NCBI GenBank assembly: GCA_937898375.1
Contig: CALEJX010000456.1
Location: forward strand, 1 to 23,198
DNA length: 23,198 nt
Source of the DNA: an uncultured Ruminococcus sp.
Lineage (GTDB): Bacteria; Bacillota; Clostridia; Oscillospirales; Ruminococcaceae
Reading direction: 5' to 3'
In this document: positions 1 to 7,467 of the stretch, piece by piece
How the letters are laid out: the number at the start of each line of letters is the position of its first letter
How positions within the stretch are numbered: position 1 is the stretch's first letter
The notes under the pieces: generated by a model
Told to the model about the DNA's origin: nothing
The model's input: only the letters and a program-made list of their open reading frames with translations
Databases searched by the model: none
Position numbers and translations under genes: made by a program

Positions 1-161
1 GTAAATGTTTTAGTTAATGTGAAACTTATATAAAAGCTATAACATATTGAGAGAAAATTTTCTTTGATAGAAAAATTCAATCGTTTGCGAAAAGAAGTTA
101 GCTGATTTTACATAAAAGTAGAAAGTGTATATTCGTAAATATATTAAACTATATGATGATA

Positions 162-179
162 TTTCGCAAATTTGCGAAA
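162..179. promoter_or_regulatory. 18-bp perfect palindrome, operator-like
   Basis: TTTCGCAAATTTGCGAAA is a perfect inverted repeat. A separate direct copy of the right half, TTTGCGAAAA, lies at 84-93 and recurs exactly at 171-180. A palindrome plus an isolated half-site in AT-rich non-coding DNA is typical of a transcription-factor operator, probably for a gene beyond the left edge. I do not recognise the regulator; it does not match the Firmicutes LexA or Rex consensus as I know them. Confidence 0.4.
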
Positions 180-194
180 ACGTTTAAATCAGGC

Positions 195-231
195 AATAAA
201 AAAAGCACTGAGTTTTTAAACTCAGTGCTTT
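195..231 (-). terminator. Rho-independent terminator of the HPr-like gene
   Basis: A 14-bp perfect stem (202-215 with 218-231) has a 2-nt apparent loop, which would open to about 4 nt in RNA. On the minus strand it is followed by a run of seven T (complement of the A-run at 198-204, partly inside the stem). It lies 13 bases after the minus-strand stop codon of the HPr-like gene, so it ends that single-gene transcript. Confidence 0.85.
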
Positions 232-244
232 GTGATATCGAAGC

Positions 245-475
245 TTAGTCAACGATAAATTCTTTGATCTCATCAAGGAACTTAGTTGCGTCGTCTGTGT
301 GTGCTACAAGCTGGATAGGATTTGAAAGGTCAAGGCTGAAAATACCCATAATTGACTTAGCGTCAACTGCATATCTTCCTGACGCAAGATCCACATCAAA
401 GTCGTACATAGAAACTACGCTTACAAACTTCTTTACCGCTGCAATGGAATCGAGCATGATTTTTACCTTTGTCAT
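245..475 (-). CDS. HPr-fold protein lacking the active-site histidine (Crh-like)
   Basis: This 76-residue protein has the length and pattern of the HPr family of PTS phosphocarriers. The regulatory-serine motif AKSIMG is at residues 39-44, with Ser41 at the position of HPr Ser46, the target of HPr kinase. The histidine loop is missing: in place of GLHARPA the protein has DSIAAVKK (9-16), so neither His15 nor Arg17 is present. It therefore cannot relay phosphate through the PTS in the usual way. By analogy with Bacillus Crh it may act only as a regulatory partner, for example of a CcpA-type repressor; that is inference. The start is the ATG at 475, preceded by an AAGGAGGAA ribosome binding site; a longer frame to 526 has no such site. 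It is monocistronic, with its own promoter and terminator. The HPr family call is firm, the Crh-like role is not. Confidence 0.8.
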   Translation of the reverse strand: MTKVKIMLDSIAAVKKFVSVVSMYDFDVDLASGRYAVDAKSIMGIFSLDLSNPIQLVAHTDDATKFLDEIKEFIVD

Positions 476-560
476 AAATATTCCTCCTTCAGAATGATCG
501 GTCATATTTCCGATCCTAATTCCCACATAAATTCTGTAGATTTTTTTCTCTACAATTTAT

Positions 561-588
561 ATTATAAACGATTTTTCTGATTTGTCAA
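561..588 (-). promoter_or_regulatory. Sigma-A promoter of the HPr-like gene
   Basis: On the minus strand a consensus TTGACA (583-588) and TATAAT (561-566) are separated by 16 bp. Transcription would begin near 554, about 80 nt before the ATG. Both hexamers match the consensus perfectly, so strong expression is expected. Confidence 0.85.
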
Positions 589-595
589 TGGATAT

Positions 596-624
596 TTGCA
601 AAAAAATTTAAAATATGTTACAAT
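596..624 (+). promoter_or_regulatory. Sigma-A promoter of mtaB
   Basis: TTGCAA (596-601) and TACAAT (619-624) are 17 bp apart, with a TGN extended -10 at 616-618. Predicted start is near 631, giving a leader of about 98 nt. It is back-to-back with the HPr-like promoter; the two -35 hexamers are only 7 bp apart. Confidence 0.7.
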
Positions 625-728
625 AGTCAAGAGTCATAAAAACCAAAGTTAAGATTTGTACAATATATACATATATTTTCTACTTTATTGTGCATTATCA
701 ATATTTGAATAGTGAAAGGAAATCAAAT

Positions 729-2033
729 ATGAAAGCCTTTTTTTATACATTCGGCTGCAAGGTAAACCAATATGAAACAGAGAATATAAAGGAAGCAATG
801 CTGTCTGAGGGGTATGAGGTCACGGAGGACTATGCTGACGCAGAGGTGTGCGTTGTAAATACCTGCACTGTTACCGCTCAGTCTGACTCAAAATGCCGAC
901 AGCTTATCCACAAGATAAAAAAAGCCAATCCTGAGGGTCTGATAGTTTTGGCAGGCTGTTTTCCGCAGGCTTTTGAAAAGGAAGCTTCTGCCCTTGACGA
1001 GTGCGGGATAATAGTTGGCACGGGGGCAAAAAAAGAGATACCCGCCCTTATAAAAAGGTATATCACAAGCGGCGAGCGCATTGTCAGGATAGTTCCTCGT
1101 GAGAGGGGAGAGGCTTTTGAGAAAATGACGAACTCGGGCGCTGACCAAAAGACTCGTGCGTATATCAAGATACAGGACGGCTGTGACCAATATTGCACCT
1201 ACTGCATTATCCCAACGGCGAGGGGGCACATCTGCTCAAAGCCGCTGGAGGATATCGCTCCCGAAGTTCAGCAGCTCGTTGATTCAGGTCATAAGGAGAT
1301 AATCCTTACAGGCATAAATCTTTGCTGTTACGGCAGAGATCTCAAAAACGGCACACGCCTTATTGACGCTGTGGAAGCCGCTTGCGGCTGTCATGGTGAT
1401 TACAGGGTGCGTATCGGCTCTGTTGAGCCTGAGTTGATTTCCGATGATGATATCCTGCGAATGTCAAAGCTTGAAAAGCTGTGTCCACATTTTCACCTTT
1501 CATTACAAAGCGGTTGTGATGAGACATTGAAGCGCATGAACCGCCATTATGATACGGCGGAATATGCTGAACTTTGCGAGAAGCTTCGCAGGCATTTTCC
1601 AAACTGCGCAATAACCACCGACATAATGGTGGGCTTTCCACAGGAAACTGACGAGGAGTTTGAAAAGTCGCTGTCGTTTGCAAGAAAGGTATCTTTCGCA
1701 GAAGCGCACATTTTCCCATATTCACGCAGACCAACAACTGTTGCAGACAAAATGAAAGGTCAGCTCGACCGCAAGACCAAGCACCGCCGTGCGGCTCAAA
1801 TGGCAGAGGTATGCAATGAAACAAAGGCTTTGTATCACAAAAGTCTTGTTGGAACAGTGCAGGAAGTTTTGTTTGAAAAGGAAACAAGCCCTCAGTGGCA
1901 TCAGGGTCATGCGCCAAATTATGTGACAGTGAAAATACCGAGGATGAGCGAAGAAGTTTCTTTGCGGCGACAGCTTTTAAAGGTAGAGATAACCTCGTCA
2001 GACGGCGAGTTTTGTTACGGAAAGCTTATATGA
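729..2033 (+). CDS. mtaB: tRNA t6A37 methylthiotransferase MtaB
   Basis: A radical-SAM methylthiotransferase that converts t6A37 to ms2t6A in tRNAs reading ANN codons. The 434-residue protein shows the three N-terminal cysteines of the second [4Fe-4S] cluster, in FGCKVNQYE (C10), NTCTVT (C46) and AGCFPQ (C77). The radical-SAM CxxxCxxC is in DGCDQYCTYC (C152, C156, C159), followed by IIPTARG. The last ~60 residues fit a TRAM RNA-binding domain. FGCKVN and the CIIPTARG context favour MtaB over the paralogues MiaB and RimO. I chose the ATG at 729 because AAAGGA lies 8 nt upstream and MKAFFYTFGC is the normal family start; an in-frame ATG at 690 lacks a site. It appears to be a single-gene unit ending in the shared terminator at 2041-2070. 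Confidence 0.93.
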   Translation: MKAFFYTFGCKVNQYETENIKEAMLSEGYEVTEDYADAEVCVVNTCTVTAQSDSKCRQLIHKIKKANPEGLIVLAGCFPQAFEKEASALDECGIIVGTGAKKEIPALIKRYITSGERIVRIVPRERGEAFEKMTNSGADQKTRAYIKIQDGCDQYCTYCIIPTARGHICSKPLEDIAPEVQQLVDSGHKEIILTGINLCCYGRDLKNGTRLIDAVEAACGCHGDYRVRIGSVEPELISDDDILRMSKLEKLCPHFHLSLQSGCDETLKRMNRHYDTAEYAELCEKLRRHFPNCAITTDIMVGFPQETDEEFEKSLSFARKVSFAEAHIFPYSRRPTTVADKMKGQLDRKTKHRRAAQMAEVCNETKALYHKSLVGTVQEVLFEKETSPQWHQGHAPNYVTVKIPRMSEEVSLRRQLLKVEITSSDGEFCYGKLI

Positions 2034-2038
2034 GTACG

Positions 2039-2072
2039 AAAAAGAGGACTACAAAAAGTAGCCCTCTTTTGT
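2039..2072. terminator. Bidirectional terminator between mtaB and gatB
   Basis: AAAGAGG (2041-2047) pairs with CCTCTTT (2063-2069) and CTAC (2049-2052) with GTAG (2058-2061), with one A/C mismatch and an A5 loop. T-runs follow the stem on both strands, so it can stop both mtaB (plus) and the gatB operon (minus). Confidence 0.8.
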
Positions 2073-2092
2073 TATATCAGATTTTCCTGCGC

Positions 2093-3529
2093 TTAGCCAA
2101 GCTTTGCAAGAATTATCTCTTTCATCTTTCCAGGGTTAGCCTTGCCCTTTGAAGCTTTCATGCACTGACCTACCAGATAGCCCAGAGCATTTGTCTTTCC
2201 GCCCTTGTAGTCATTTACAGACTTTTCGTTTGCGGCAAGAACTTCGTCAGCGATCTTTTCAAGTGCACTGTCATCAGAAACCTGCGCAAGACCCTGCTCC
2301 TCAATAATGTCGCTTACCTTTTTGTCCTCCTCGAGAAGAACTGCGAAAACTTTCTTTCCGCCAGCGTTTGAGATAGTCTTTGCTTCGATAGCGGCGGCAA
2401 GCTCTGTGAGATTGTCAGCAGTGAGCTTGGTGTCTTCGAGCGTTTTGCCTGTGGCGTTCATGTACTTAACAAGGTCGCCAAGTATCCATGTTGTATAACA
2501 CTTTGCAGGGAACTTGTCCTTTGCCATGCAATCGTCAAAAAGCTTTGCAAGAGAAACTGACTCTGCGATAAATGTTGCGTCCTTTATGTTCAGACCGAAC
2601 TTCTTTACATATCTGAGTATCTTTACGTTTGGAAGCTCAGGAATACTTCTCTTAAGCTCGTCAACACGCTCCTGCTCAACAACGATAGTAAGCAGGTCAG
2701 GCTCAGGGAAGTAACGATAATCCTGTGCGTCCTCTTTTGAACGCATTGGAATGCTCATGCCCTTTTCATCGTCCCAACGGCGTGTTTCCTGCTCGACTTT
2801 TCCGCCTGCTTCAAGAACGGCTATCTGTCTTTCTACCTCGTAGTCGATACCTCTTACAGCTGCAGAGAAGCTGTTTACGTTCTTCATTTCAGAACGTGTG
2901 CCGAATGGCTCGCCAGGCTTGTGAACAGATACGTTTACGTCACATCTGATAGAGCCCTCCTGCATCTTACAGTCGCATATGCCAAGATACTGGAGGATCG
3001 ATTTCAGCGTTTCAAGATAAACCTTTGCTTCCTGTGAGGAACGCATATCAGGCTCAGAAACTATCTCAATAAGCGGAACGCCGCAGCGGTTAAGGTCAAC
3101 GAGCGATACGCCATGGAACTTGTCAGAGTGGAGAAGCTTACCGGCGTCCTCCTCGATGTGTATTCTTGTGATACCAATTCTTCTTTCTTCGCCGTCAACA
3201 AGGATATCAACGTAACCTTTTCCGCAGAGAGGAACTTCTGCCTGTGATATCTGATAAGCCTTTGGCAGGTCAGGATAGAAATAGTTCTTTCTGTCCTGCT
3301 TGCATATGCGGTTTATCTTGCAGTTGAGTGCGTGACCCATTCTTATTGCGTAGTCAACTACCTTTTCGTTAAGAGTAGGCAGTGTGCCAGGCATACCCAT
3401 GCAGATAGGGCATACCTGTGAATTGACTTCAAGACCGAACTGATTCTTGCAGTCGCAGTATATTTTAGACTCGGTATTAAGCTCAGCATGAGTTTCAAGA
3501 CCGATTACAACTTCGTAGCCTTTTACCAT
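2093..3529 (-). CDS. gatB: Asp-tRNA(Asn)/Glu-tRNA(Gln) amidotransferase subunit B
   Basis: GatB binds the misacylated tRNA, activates the side-chain carboxylate with ATP and accepts ammonia from GatA, giving Gln-tRNA(Gln) or Asn-tRNA(Asn). The 478 residues match the usual family length. The N-terminus has YEVVIGLETHAEL and the cysteine pairs C25/C27 and C40/C43 (CPICMGMPGTLP), the zinc-site pattern of bacterial GatB. DLNRCGVPLIEIVSEPD, the cradle-domain signature, follows near residue 145. The C-terminal ~150 residues are the helical and YqeY-like tail that grips the tRNA elbow. The start is ATG with AAAGGGG upstream, 17 nt after the gatA stop, in the order gatC-gatA-gatB. Its presence implies indirect Gln and/or Asn tRNA charging in this organism. 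Confidence 0.97.
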   Translation of the reverse strand: MVKGYEVVIGLETHAELNTESKIYCDCKNQFGLEVNSQVCPICMGMPGTLPTLNEKVVDYAIRMGHALNCKINRICKQDRKNYFYPDLPKAYQISQAEVPLCGKGYVDILVDGEERRIGITRIHIEEDAGKLLHSDKFHGVSLVDLNRCGVPLIEIVSEPDMRSSQEAKVYLETLKSILQYLGICDCKMQEGSIRCDVNVSVHKPGEPFGTRSEMKNVNSFSAAVRGIDYEVERQIAVLEAGGKVEQETRRWDDEKGMSIPMRSKEDAQDYRYFPEPDLLTIVVEQERVDELKRSIPELPNVKILRYVKKFGLNIKDATFIAESVSLAKLFDDCMAKDKFPAKCYTTWILGDLVKYMNATGKTLEDTKLTADNLTELAAAIEAKTISNAGGKKVFAVLLEEDKKVSDIIEEQGLAQVSDDSALEKIADEVLAANEKSVNDYKGGKTNALGYLVGQCMKASKGKANPGKMKEIILAKLG

Positions 3530-3546
3530 TTTTGTGACCCCTTTCC

Positions 3547-4998
3547 TTAAAGCTCAGGCATTTTGAATCCGCCCACAAACTGCTCGTAAGCATAAGCTGT
3601 GTTAAGCAGACGCTGCTCTGTAAACTTTCCGCCGATAAGCTGCATACCAACAGGCAGACCCTTGTCGTCATATGCGCAAGGTATACTTATTGCAGGCAGA
3701 CCTGCAATGTTCACTGTAACAGTGCAGACATCGTTTGCGTACATTTTAAGGGGATCGTCAGTGTTCTCGCCGATCTTGAAAGCTGTTGACGGAACTGTAG
3801 GAGTAGCGATAACATCAACGTCAGCAAACTGAGCTGCGAACTCCTGCATTATTCTCTTCTGAACGAGCTTTGCTTTCTTGTAGTAAGCGTCATAGAAACC
3901 TGATGAAAGCACGAATGTGCCGAGCATTATTCTTCTCTTTACCTCGTCGCCGAAGCCTTCTGAACGTGTTCTCTCGTACATATCAACAAGTCCGTCATAT
4001 TCCTCAGCTCTGAAGCCGTATCTTACGCCGTCAAATCTTGCAAGGTTTGAAGAAGCTTCTGCGGAAGAAATGATGTAGTATGATGAAAGTGCATAATCTG
4101 TAGACGGCAGAGATATCTCCTTTACAGTTGCGCCCTGCTTTTCAAGCTCTTTCACAGCGGTCATTACAGACTGCTTAACGAATGGGTCGATACCCTCACC
4201 GAAATACTCTTTTGGTATACCAATTCTAAGACCCTTTACGTCAGCTTTAAGGTCTGCTGCGAAATCAGGGTACTCTCTGTAGGCGGAAGTAGCGTCATAC
4301 TTGTCATGACCAACGATAGCGGACTGTACCATAGCAACGTCCTTTACGCACTTGCCAAGAGGTCCGATCTGATCCAGAGATGAAGCGAAAGCAACAAGAC
4401 CGTATCTTGAAACGCTGCCGTATGTAGGCTTAAGACCTACAACGCCGCAGTATGAAGCAGGCTGTCTGATTGATCCGCCTGTGTCAGAGCCAAGGGTCAC
4501 GATAGCTTCCTTTGCAGCAACAGCCGCAGCAGATCCGCCTGATGAGCCGCCGGGTATCCTCTCTGTATCAAATGGGTTTTTAGTAGGCTTGAAATGTGAA
4601 TTCTCAGTTGATGAGCCCATAGCAAACTCGTCCATGTTGAGCTTGCCTGTTACAACGATATCGTCAAGCTTGTTCATTACAGTTGCATTGAAAGGCGGAA
4701 CATAGTTGTCAAGCATTTTTGATGCGCAGGTCGTTCTCAGACCCTTTGTTGAGATATTGTCCTTGATACCGAAAGGTATACCTGCCAGAGGTGAAAGTTC
4801 CTCGCCCTTAGCGAGCTTCTCGTCTATCTCAGCGGCTTTTTTCATAGCGTTTTCTTCGTCAAGCGTCAGATAAGCGTCTACCTTGTCCTCAACTGCTTTT
4901 ATTCTGTCAAAAACAGATTTTGTAAGCTCAGCGGAGCTTATTTCCTTGTTCTTTATCATTTCTGACAAGTCGCAAGCGTTTCTTTCAAAAAGTTCCAA
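3547..4998 (-). CDS. gatA: Asp-tRNA(Asn)/Glu-tRNA(Gln) amidotransferase subunit A
   Basis: The glutaminase/amidase subunit, which frees ammonia from glutamine and channels it to GatB. It is 483 residues, full length. The amidase-signature Ser-cisSer-Lys triad is intact: Lys79 in IPFGIKDN, Ser152 in PGGSSGGSAAA and nucleophile Ser176 in SDTGGSIRQPASYCG. The start codon is TTG at 4998, giving MELFE, with GGAG 8 nt upstream; it lies 12 nt after the gatC stop. I see no better ATG, since the conserved N-terminal helix begins here. It is the middle gene of gatCAB, so A and B are probably made in matched amounts. Confidence 0.97.
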   Translation of the reverse strand: MELFERNACDLSEMIKNKEISSAELTKSVFDRIKAVEDKVDAYLTLDEENAMKKAAEIDEKLAKGEELSPLAGIPFGIKDNISTKGLRTTCASKMLDNYVPPFNATVMNKLDDIVVTGKLNMDEFAMGSSTENSHFKPTKNPFDTERIPGGSSGGSAAAVAAKEAIVTLGSDTGGSIRQPASYCGVVGLKPTYGSVSRYGLVAFASSLDQIGPLGKCVKDVAMVQSAIVGHDKYDATSAYREYPDFAADLKADVKGLRIGIPKEYFGEGIDPFVKQSVMTAVKELEKQGATVKEISLPSTDYALSSYYIISSAEASSNLARFDGVRYGFRAEEYDGLVDMYERTRSEGFGDEVKRRIMLGTFVLSSGFYDAYYKKAKLVQKRIMQEFAAQFADVDVIATPTVPSTAFKIGENTDDPLKMYANDVCTVTVNIAGLPAISIPCAYDDKGLPVGMQLIGGKFTEQRLLNTAYAYEQFVGGFKMPEL

Positions 4999-5010
4999 TT
5001 ATAACACTCC

Positions 5011-5280
5011 TTACTCTACTGTTTTAGGCACGACAAGACAGCCTGCCTTTACCTGAGGAGCGTTTTGCATAAGCTCCTGTCTTGTGAATTTATCCTGAAC
5101 AGCCACGTCTTTTCTGAGTATCATCGGGTTGTCAGGGTCAAGGGTCATTTCGTCCTGAATGTCGGGGAGCTTTTCAACCATTCTCACGATGTTCTGCATT
5201 TCTGACTCAAACTTATCAAGCTGATCGTCTTCGATGCGAAGTCTTGCCAGCTTGGCAATGTGTTTAATGTCAATGTTCAT
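5011..5280 (-). CDS. gatC: Asp-tRNA(Asn)/Glu-tRNA(Gln) amidotransferase subunit C
   Basis: GatC is the small belt subunit that wraps the GatA-GatB interface and stabilises the complex. At 89 residues it has the family's N-terminal helix (HIAKLARLRIEDDQLDKFESEMQNIV, about 7-32) and the C-terminal extended part beginning LRKDVAVQD. It starts at ATG with a strong AGGAGG site 8-9 nt upstream and is first of the gat genes, ~105 bp downstream of ligA. I found no convincing promoter in that gap, which holds a REP-like palindrome, so read-through from ligA is likely. Confidence 0.95.
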   Translation of the reverse strand: MNIDIKHIAKLARLRIEDDQLDKFESEMQNIVRMVEKLPDIQDEMTLDPDNPMILRKDVAVQDKFTRQELMQNAPQVKAGCLVVPKTVE

Positions 5281-5343
5281 TTTACATTCCTCCTGTTTTA
5301 TTCATATAAAAAGATATTATCTTATTTTATCTATCGCATATGC

Positions 5344-5362
5344 GGGCGAACACTGTTCGCCC
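5344..5362. repeat. REP-like GC-rich palindrome in the ligA-gatC gap
   Basis: GGGCGAACA and TGTTCGCCC form a perfect 9-bp inverted repeat around one base; on the minus strand it is preceded by TTTGTAG. It is GC-rich within an AT-rich gap and lacks a T-run, so it is not a normal terminator. From memory, similar GTAGGGGCGAAC...GTTCGCCC units are dispersed in clostridial and ruminococcal genomes. Only this copy was seen in the window. In mRNA it would form a hairpin between ligA and gatC that could stabilise or separate the messages. Confidence 0.6.
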
Positions 5363-5384
5363 CTACAAAGATACGATATTTTTA

Positions 5385-7361
5385 TTACTTTATCATATCC
5401 TTGAACTGTTCCTCGGTGATTATCTCGATACCAAGCTGCTGAGCCTTGTCGAGCTTGCTTCCCGCTTCTTCACCTGCAAGAACATAGTCCGTTTTTTGGG
5501 ACACCGAGCCGCTTGCCTTGCCGCCGTATTTCTCAATTAGCGCCTTTGCTTCGCTTCTTTTCAGTGTCGGCAAAGTGCCTGTGAGAACAAAAGTCTTGCC
5601 TGCAAAGCGGTCGTCTATCTGGATCTTCTCATACTTTGTGTTTATTCCACATTCTTTGAGCCTTTTGATAAGCTCTATCATATGCTCCTCATGGAAAGCA
5701 TTGTAAACGCTCTGTGCCATTACGCCGCCAAAGCCGTCTATTTCAGCTATCTGTTCAGCGGAAGCGTTCATGATGTTATCAAGGTCGCCGAATTTGTCGC
5801 ACAGAAGTTTAGCAGAAGCCTGTCCGATATTTCTTATGCCCAGACCGAATACCAATCTGTCCAAAGAATTGGACTTTGACTTTTCTATAGCATTAAGCAG
5901 ATTGTTCACTGACTTTTCCTTGAAGTTGTCAAGCTGTAAAAGCTTGTTTTCGCTGAGAGTGTAAAGGTCAGCCACAGATGTGATAAGCTTGTTGTCAAGA
6001 AGCGTGTGAACTATCTGCGGACCAAGTCCGTCAATGTTCATTGCGCCCTTTGAAGCAAAGTGAACTATGCTCCTGAATATCTGCGCAGGACATTCAACGT
6101 TCGGACATCTGACAGCCGCTTCTTCCTCAGACTTCACAAGCTTTGTTCCGCATACAGGACAATACTCAGGAAGCGTGAAAACTCCGTCACCATGCTTTTC
6201 TACAGAGCCAAGGACTTCCGGAATGATATCTCCTGCCTTGCGCACCTTGATGATATCCCCTACGGAAATGTTTTTCTCTCTTATAAAGTCCTGATTGTGG
6301 AGGGTCGCCCTTGAAACACTCGTGCCTGCAAGAAAAACAGGCTCAAACACAGCCACAGGTGTTATAGCACCTGTTCTGCCCACGTTAAGCTCTATATCAA
6401 GCAGCTTTGAGGTCTTTTCCTCAGGCGGAAACTTGTAAGCCACAGCCCACTTCGGCACTTTTGCGGTTGCACCAAGTATCTCACGCTGTCTGAAATCGTC
6501 AACTTTTATAACAACGCCGTCAATATCGAACGGCAGGTCAAAACGCTTTTCGCCGATAGCCTTTATGCAGTCTATCACTTCATCAGCAGTTGACACACGC
6601 TTGTAATCAGGGATAGTCTTGAAGCCCAGCGTTTTCAGATAGTCAAGAGATTCCTTGTGAGAAGTAAGCTCCTTGCCCTCTATCTGCTGAACATTGAACA
6701 CAAAGATATCGAGCTTTCTTTTTGCCGCTATTTTAGGGTCTTTCTGCCTTAGAGAACCTGCGGCGGCATTTCTAGGGTTTTTGAAAGGCTGCTCGTCATT
6801 GTCCTCCTGCTCTTTAACAAGCTTCAGAAAAACATTTCTCGGCATATATGTTTCGCCCCTGACTTCTAACAAAGGCAGTTCCTCGTTTATTTTGATAGGT
6901 ATGGACTTTATCGTTTTTAGATTAGAAGTAACGTCCTCTCCCACAAAGCCGTCACCACGGGTCGAGCCTATTGCAAGCTCGCCGTTGCGATATTCAAGTG
7001 ATACCGAAAGCCCATCTATTTTAGGCTCGACAACGAACTGCGGTTTATCCACAGCCTGCTGAACTGTTTCAATAAAGCTTTTCACCTGTTCAAAGGAAAA
7101 AACGTCCTGCAAAGAACCCATTTGAACTTTGTGTGTGACTTTCTCAAATATTGATATCGCCTTGCCGCCTACACGCTGAGTAGGGGAGTCGCTTCTGATA
7201 AACTGCGGAAACTGCTCCTCAAGTCCTTTCAGTTCCTGCTGGAGCATATCGTATTCATAGTCGGATATCTCGTTTCTGTCCTCAACGTAATAAAGCTGAG
7301 AGTGATAGTTCAAAAGCTTAACGAGCTCGTCTATACGTTTTTTAGCGTCCTGTTCGTTCAA
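5385..7361 (-). CDS. ligA: NAD-dependent DNA ligase LigA
   Basis: This seals nicks during replication and repair using NAD+ as AMP donor. The 658 residues show the whole family order: domain Ia with YHSQLYYVED (19-28); the adenylation domain with catalytic Lys114 in EPKIDG; an OB fold with DGVVIKVDD near 281-289; a Cys4 zinc finger (C401, C404, C419, C424); helix-hairpin-helix repeats (about 430-575); and a BRCT domain (about 583-658). The start is a TTG at 7361 with GGAG 10 nt upstream; no in-frame ATG gives a complete domain Ia. It is first in the ligA-gatC-gatA-gatB unit, transcribed from the promoter at 7412-7440. In Bacillus ligA also lies upstream of gatCAB, next to pcrA; here pcrA is ~10 kb away. 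Confidence 0.97.
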   Translation of the reverse strand: MNEQDAKKRIDELVKLLNYHSQLYYVEDRNEISDYEYDMLQQELKGLEEQFPQFIRSDSPTQRVGGKAISIFEKVTHKVQMGSLQDVFSFEQVKSFIETVQQAVDKPQFVVEPKIDGLSVSLEYRNGELAIGSTRGDGFVGEDVTSNLKTIKSIPIKINEELPLLEVRGETYMPRNVFLKLVKEQEDNDEQPFKNPRNAAAGSLRQKDPKIAAKRKLDIFVFNVQQIEGKELTSHKESLDYLKTLGFKTIPDYKRVSTADEVIDCIKAIGEKRFDLPFDIDGVVIKVDDFRQREILGATAKVPKWAVAYKFPPEEKTSKLLDIELNVGRTGAITPVAVFEPVFLAGTSVSRATLHNQDFIREKNISVGDIIKVRKAGDIIPEVLGSVEKHGDGVFTLPEYCPVCGTKLVKSEEEAAVRCPNVECPAQIFRSIVHFASKGAMNIDGLGPQIVHTLLDNKLITSVADLYTLSENKLLQLDNFKEKSVNNLLNAIEKSKSNSLDRLVFGLGIRNIGQASAKLLCDKFGDLDNIMNASAEQIAEIDGFGGVMAQSVYNAFHEEHMIELIKRLKECGINTKYEKIQIDDRFAGKTFVLTGTLPTLKRSEAKALIEKYGGKASGSVSQKTDYVLAGEEAGSKLDKAQQLGIEIITEEQFKDMIK

Positions 7362-7411
7362 AATAACACAACTCCATTTCGTTCAGCCTTGACGGCATAT
7401 CATACCTTAAT

Positions 7412-7440
7412 ATTATACCATAACAATGGTTGAAATACAA
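7412..7440 (-). promoter_or_regulatory. Sigma-A promoter of ligA-gatCAB
   Basis: On the minus strand TTGTAT (7435-7440) and TATAAT (7412-7417) are 17 bp apart, with a TGG extended -10. Transcription would start near 7405, ~45 nt before the TTG start of ligA. Confidence 0.75.
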
Positions 7441-7467
7441 GCCTTTTTTCTATAAACTGCGAAAAAA

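Noticed and set aside
5280..5343. A separate promoter for gatC (TAAAAT or TAATAT boxes on the minus strand).
   Set aside because: No acceptable -35 at 16-18 bp; read-through from the ligA promoter is simpler.
7341..7376. Short frame (11 codons, MELCYFERTGR) overlapping the ligA start.
   Set aside because: Its ATG is 2 nt upstream of the GAG that forms the ligA ribosome binding site and it has no site of its own; most likely chance.
7440..7467. Possible terminator after yunB (TTTTTTC/GAAAAAA, minus strand).
   Set aside because: The stem is nearly all A-T with a 10-nt loop and no good T-run after it; too weak to call.
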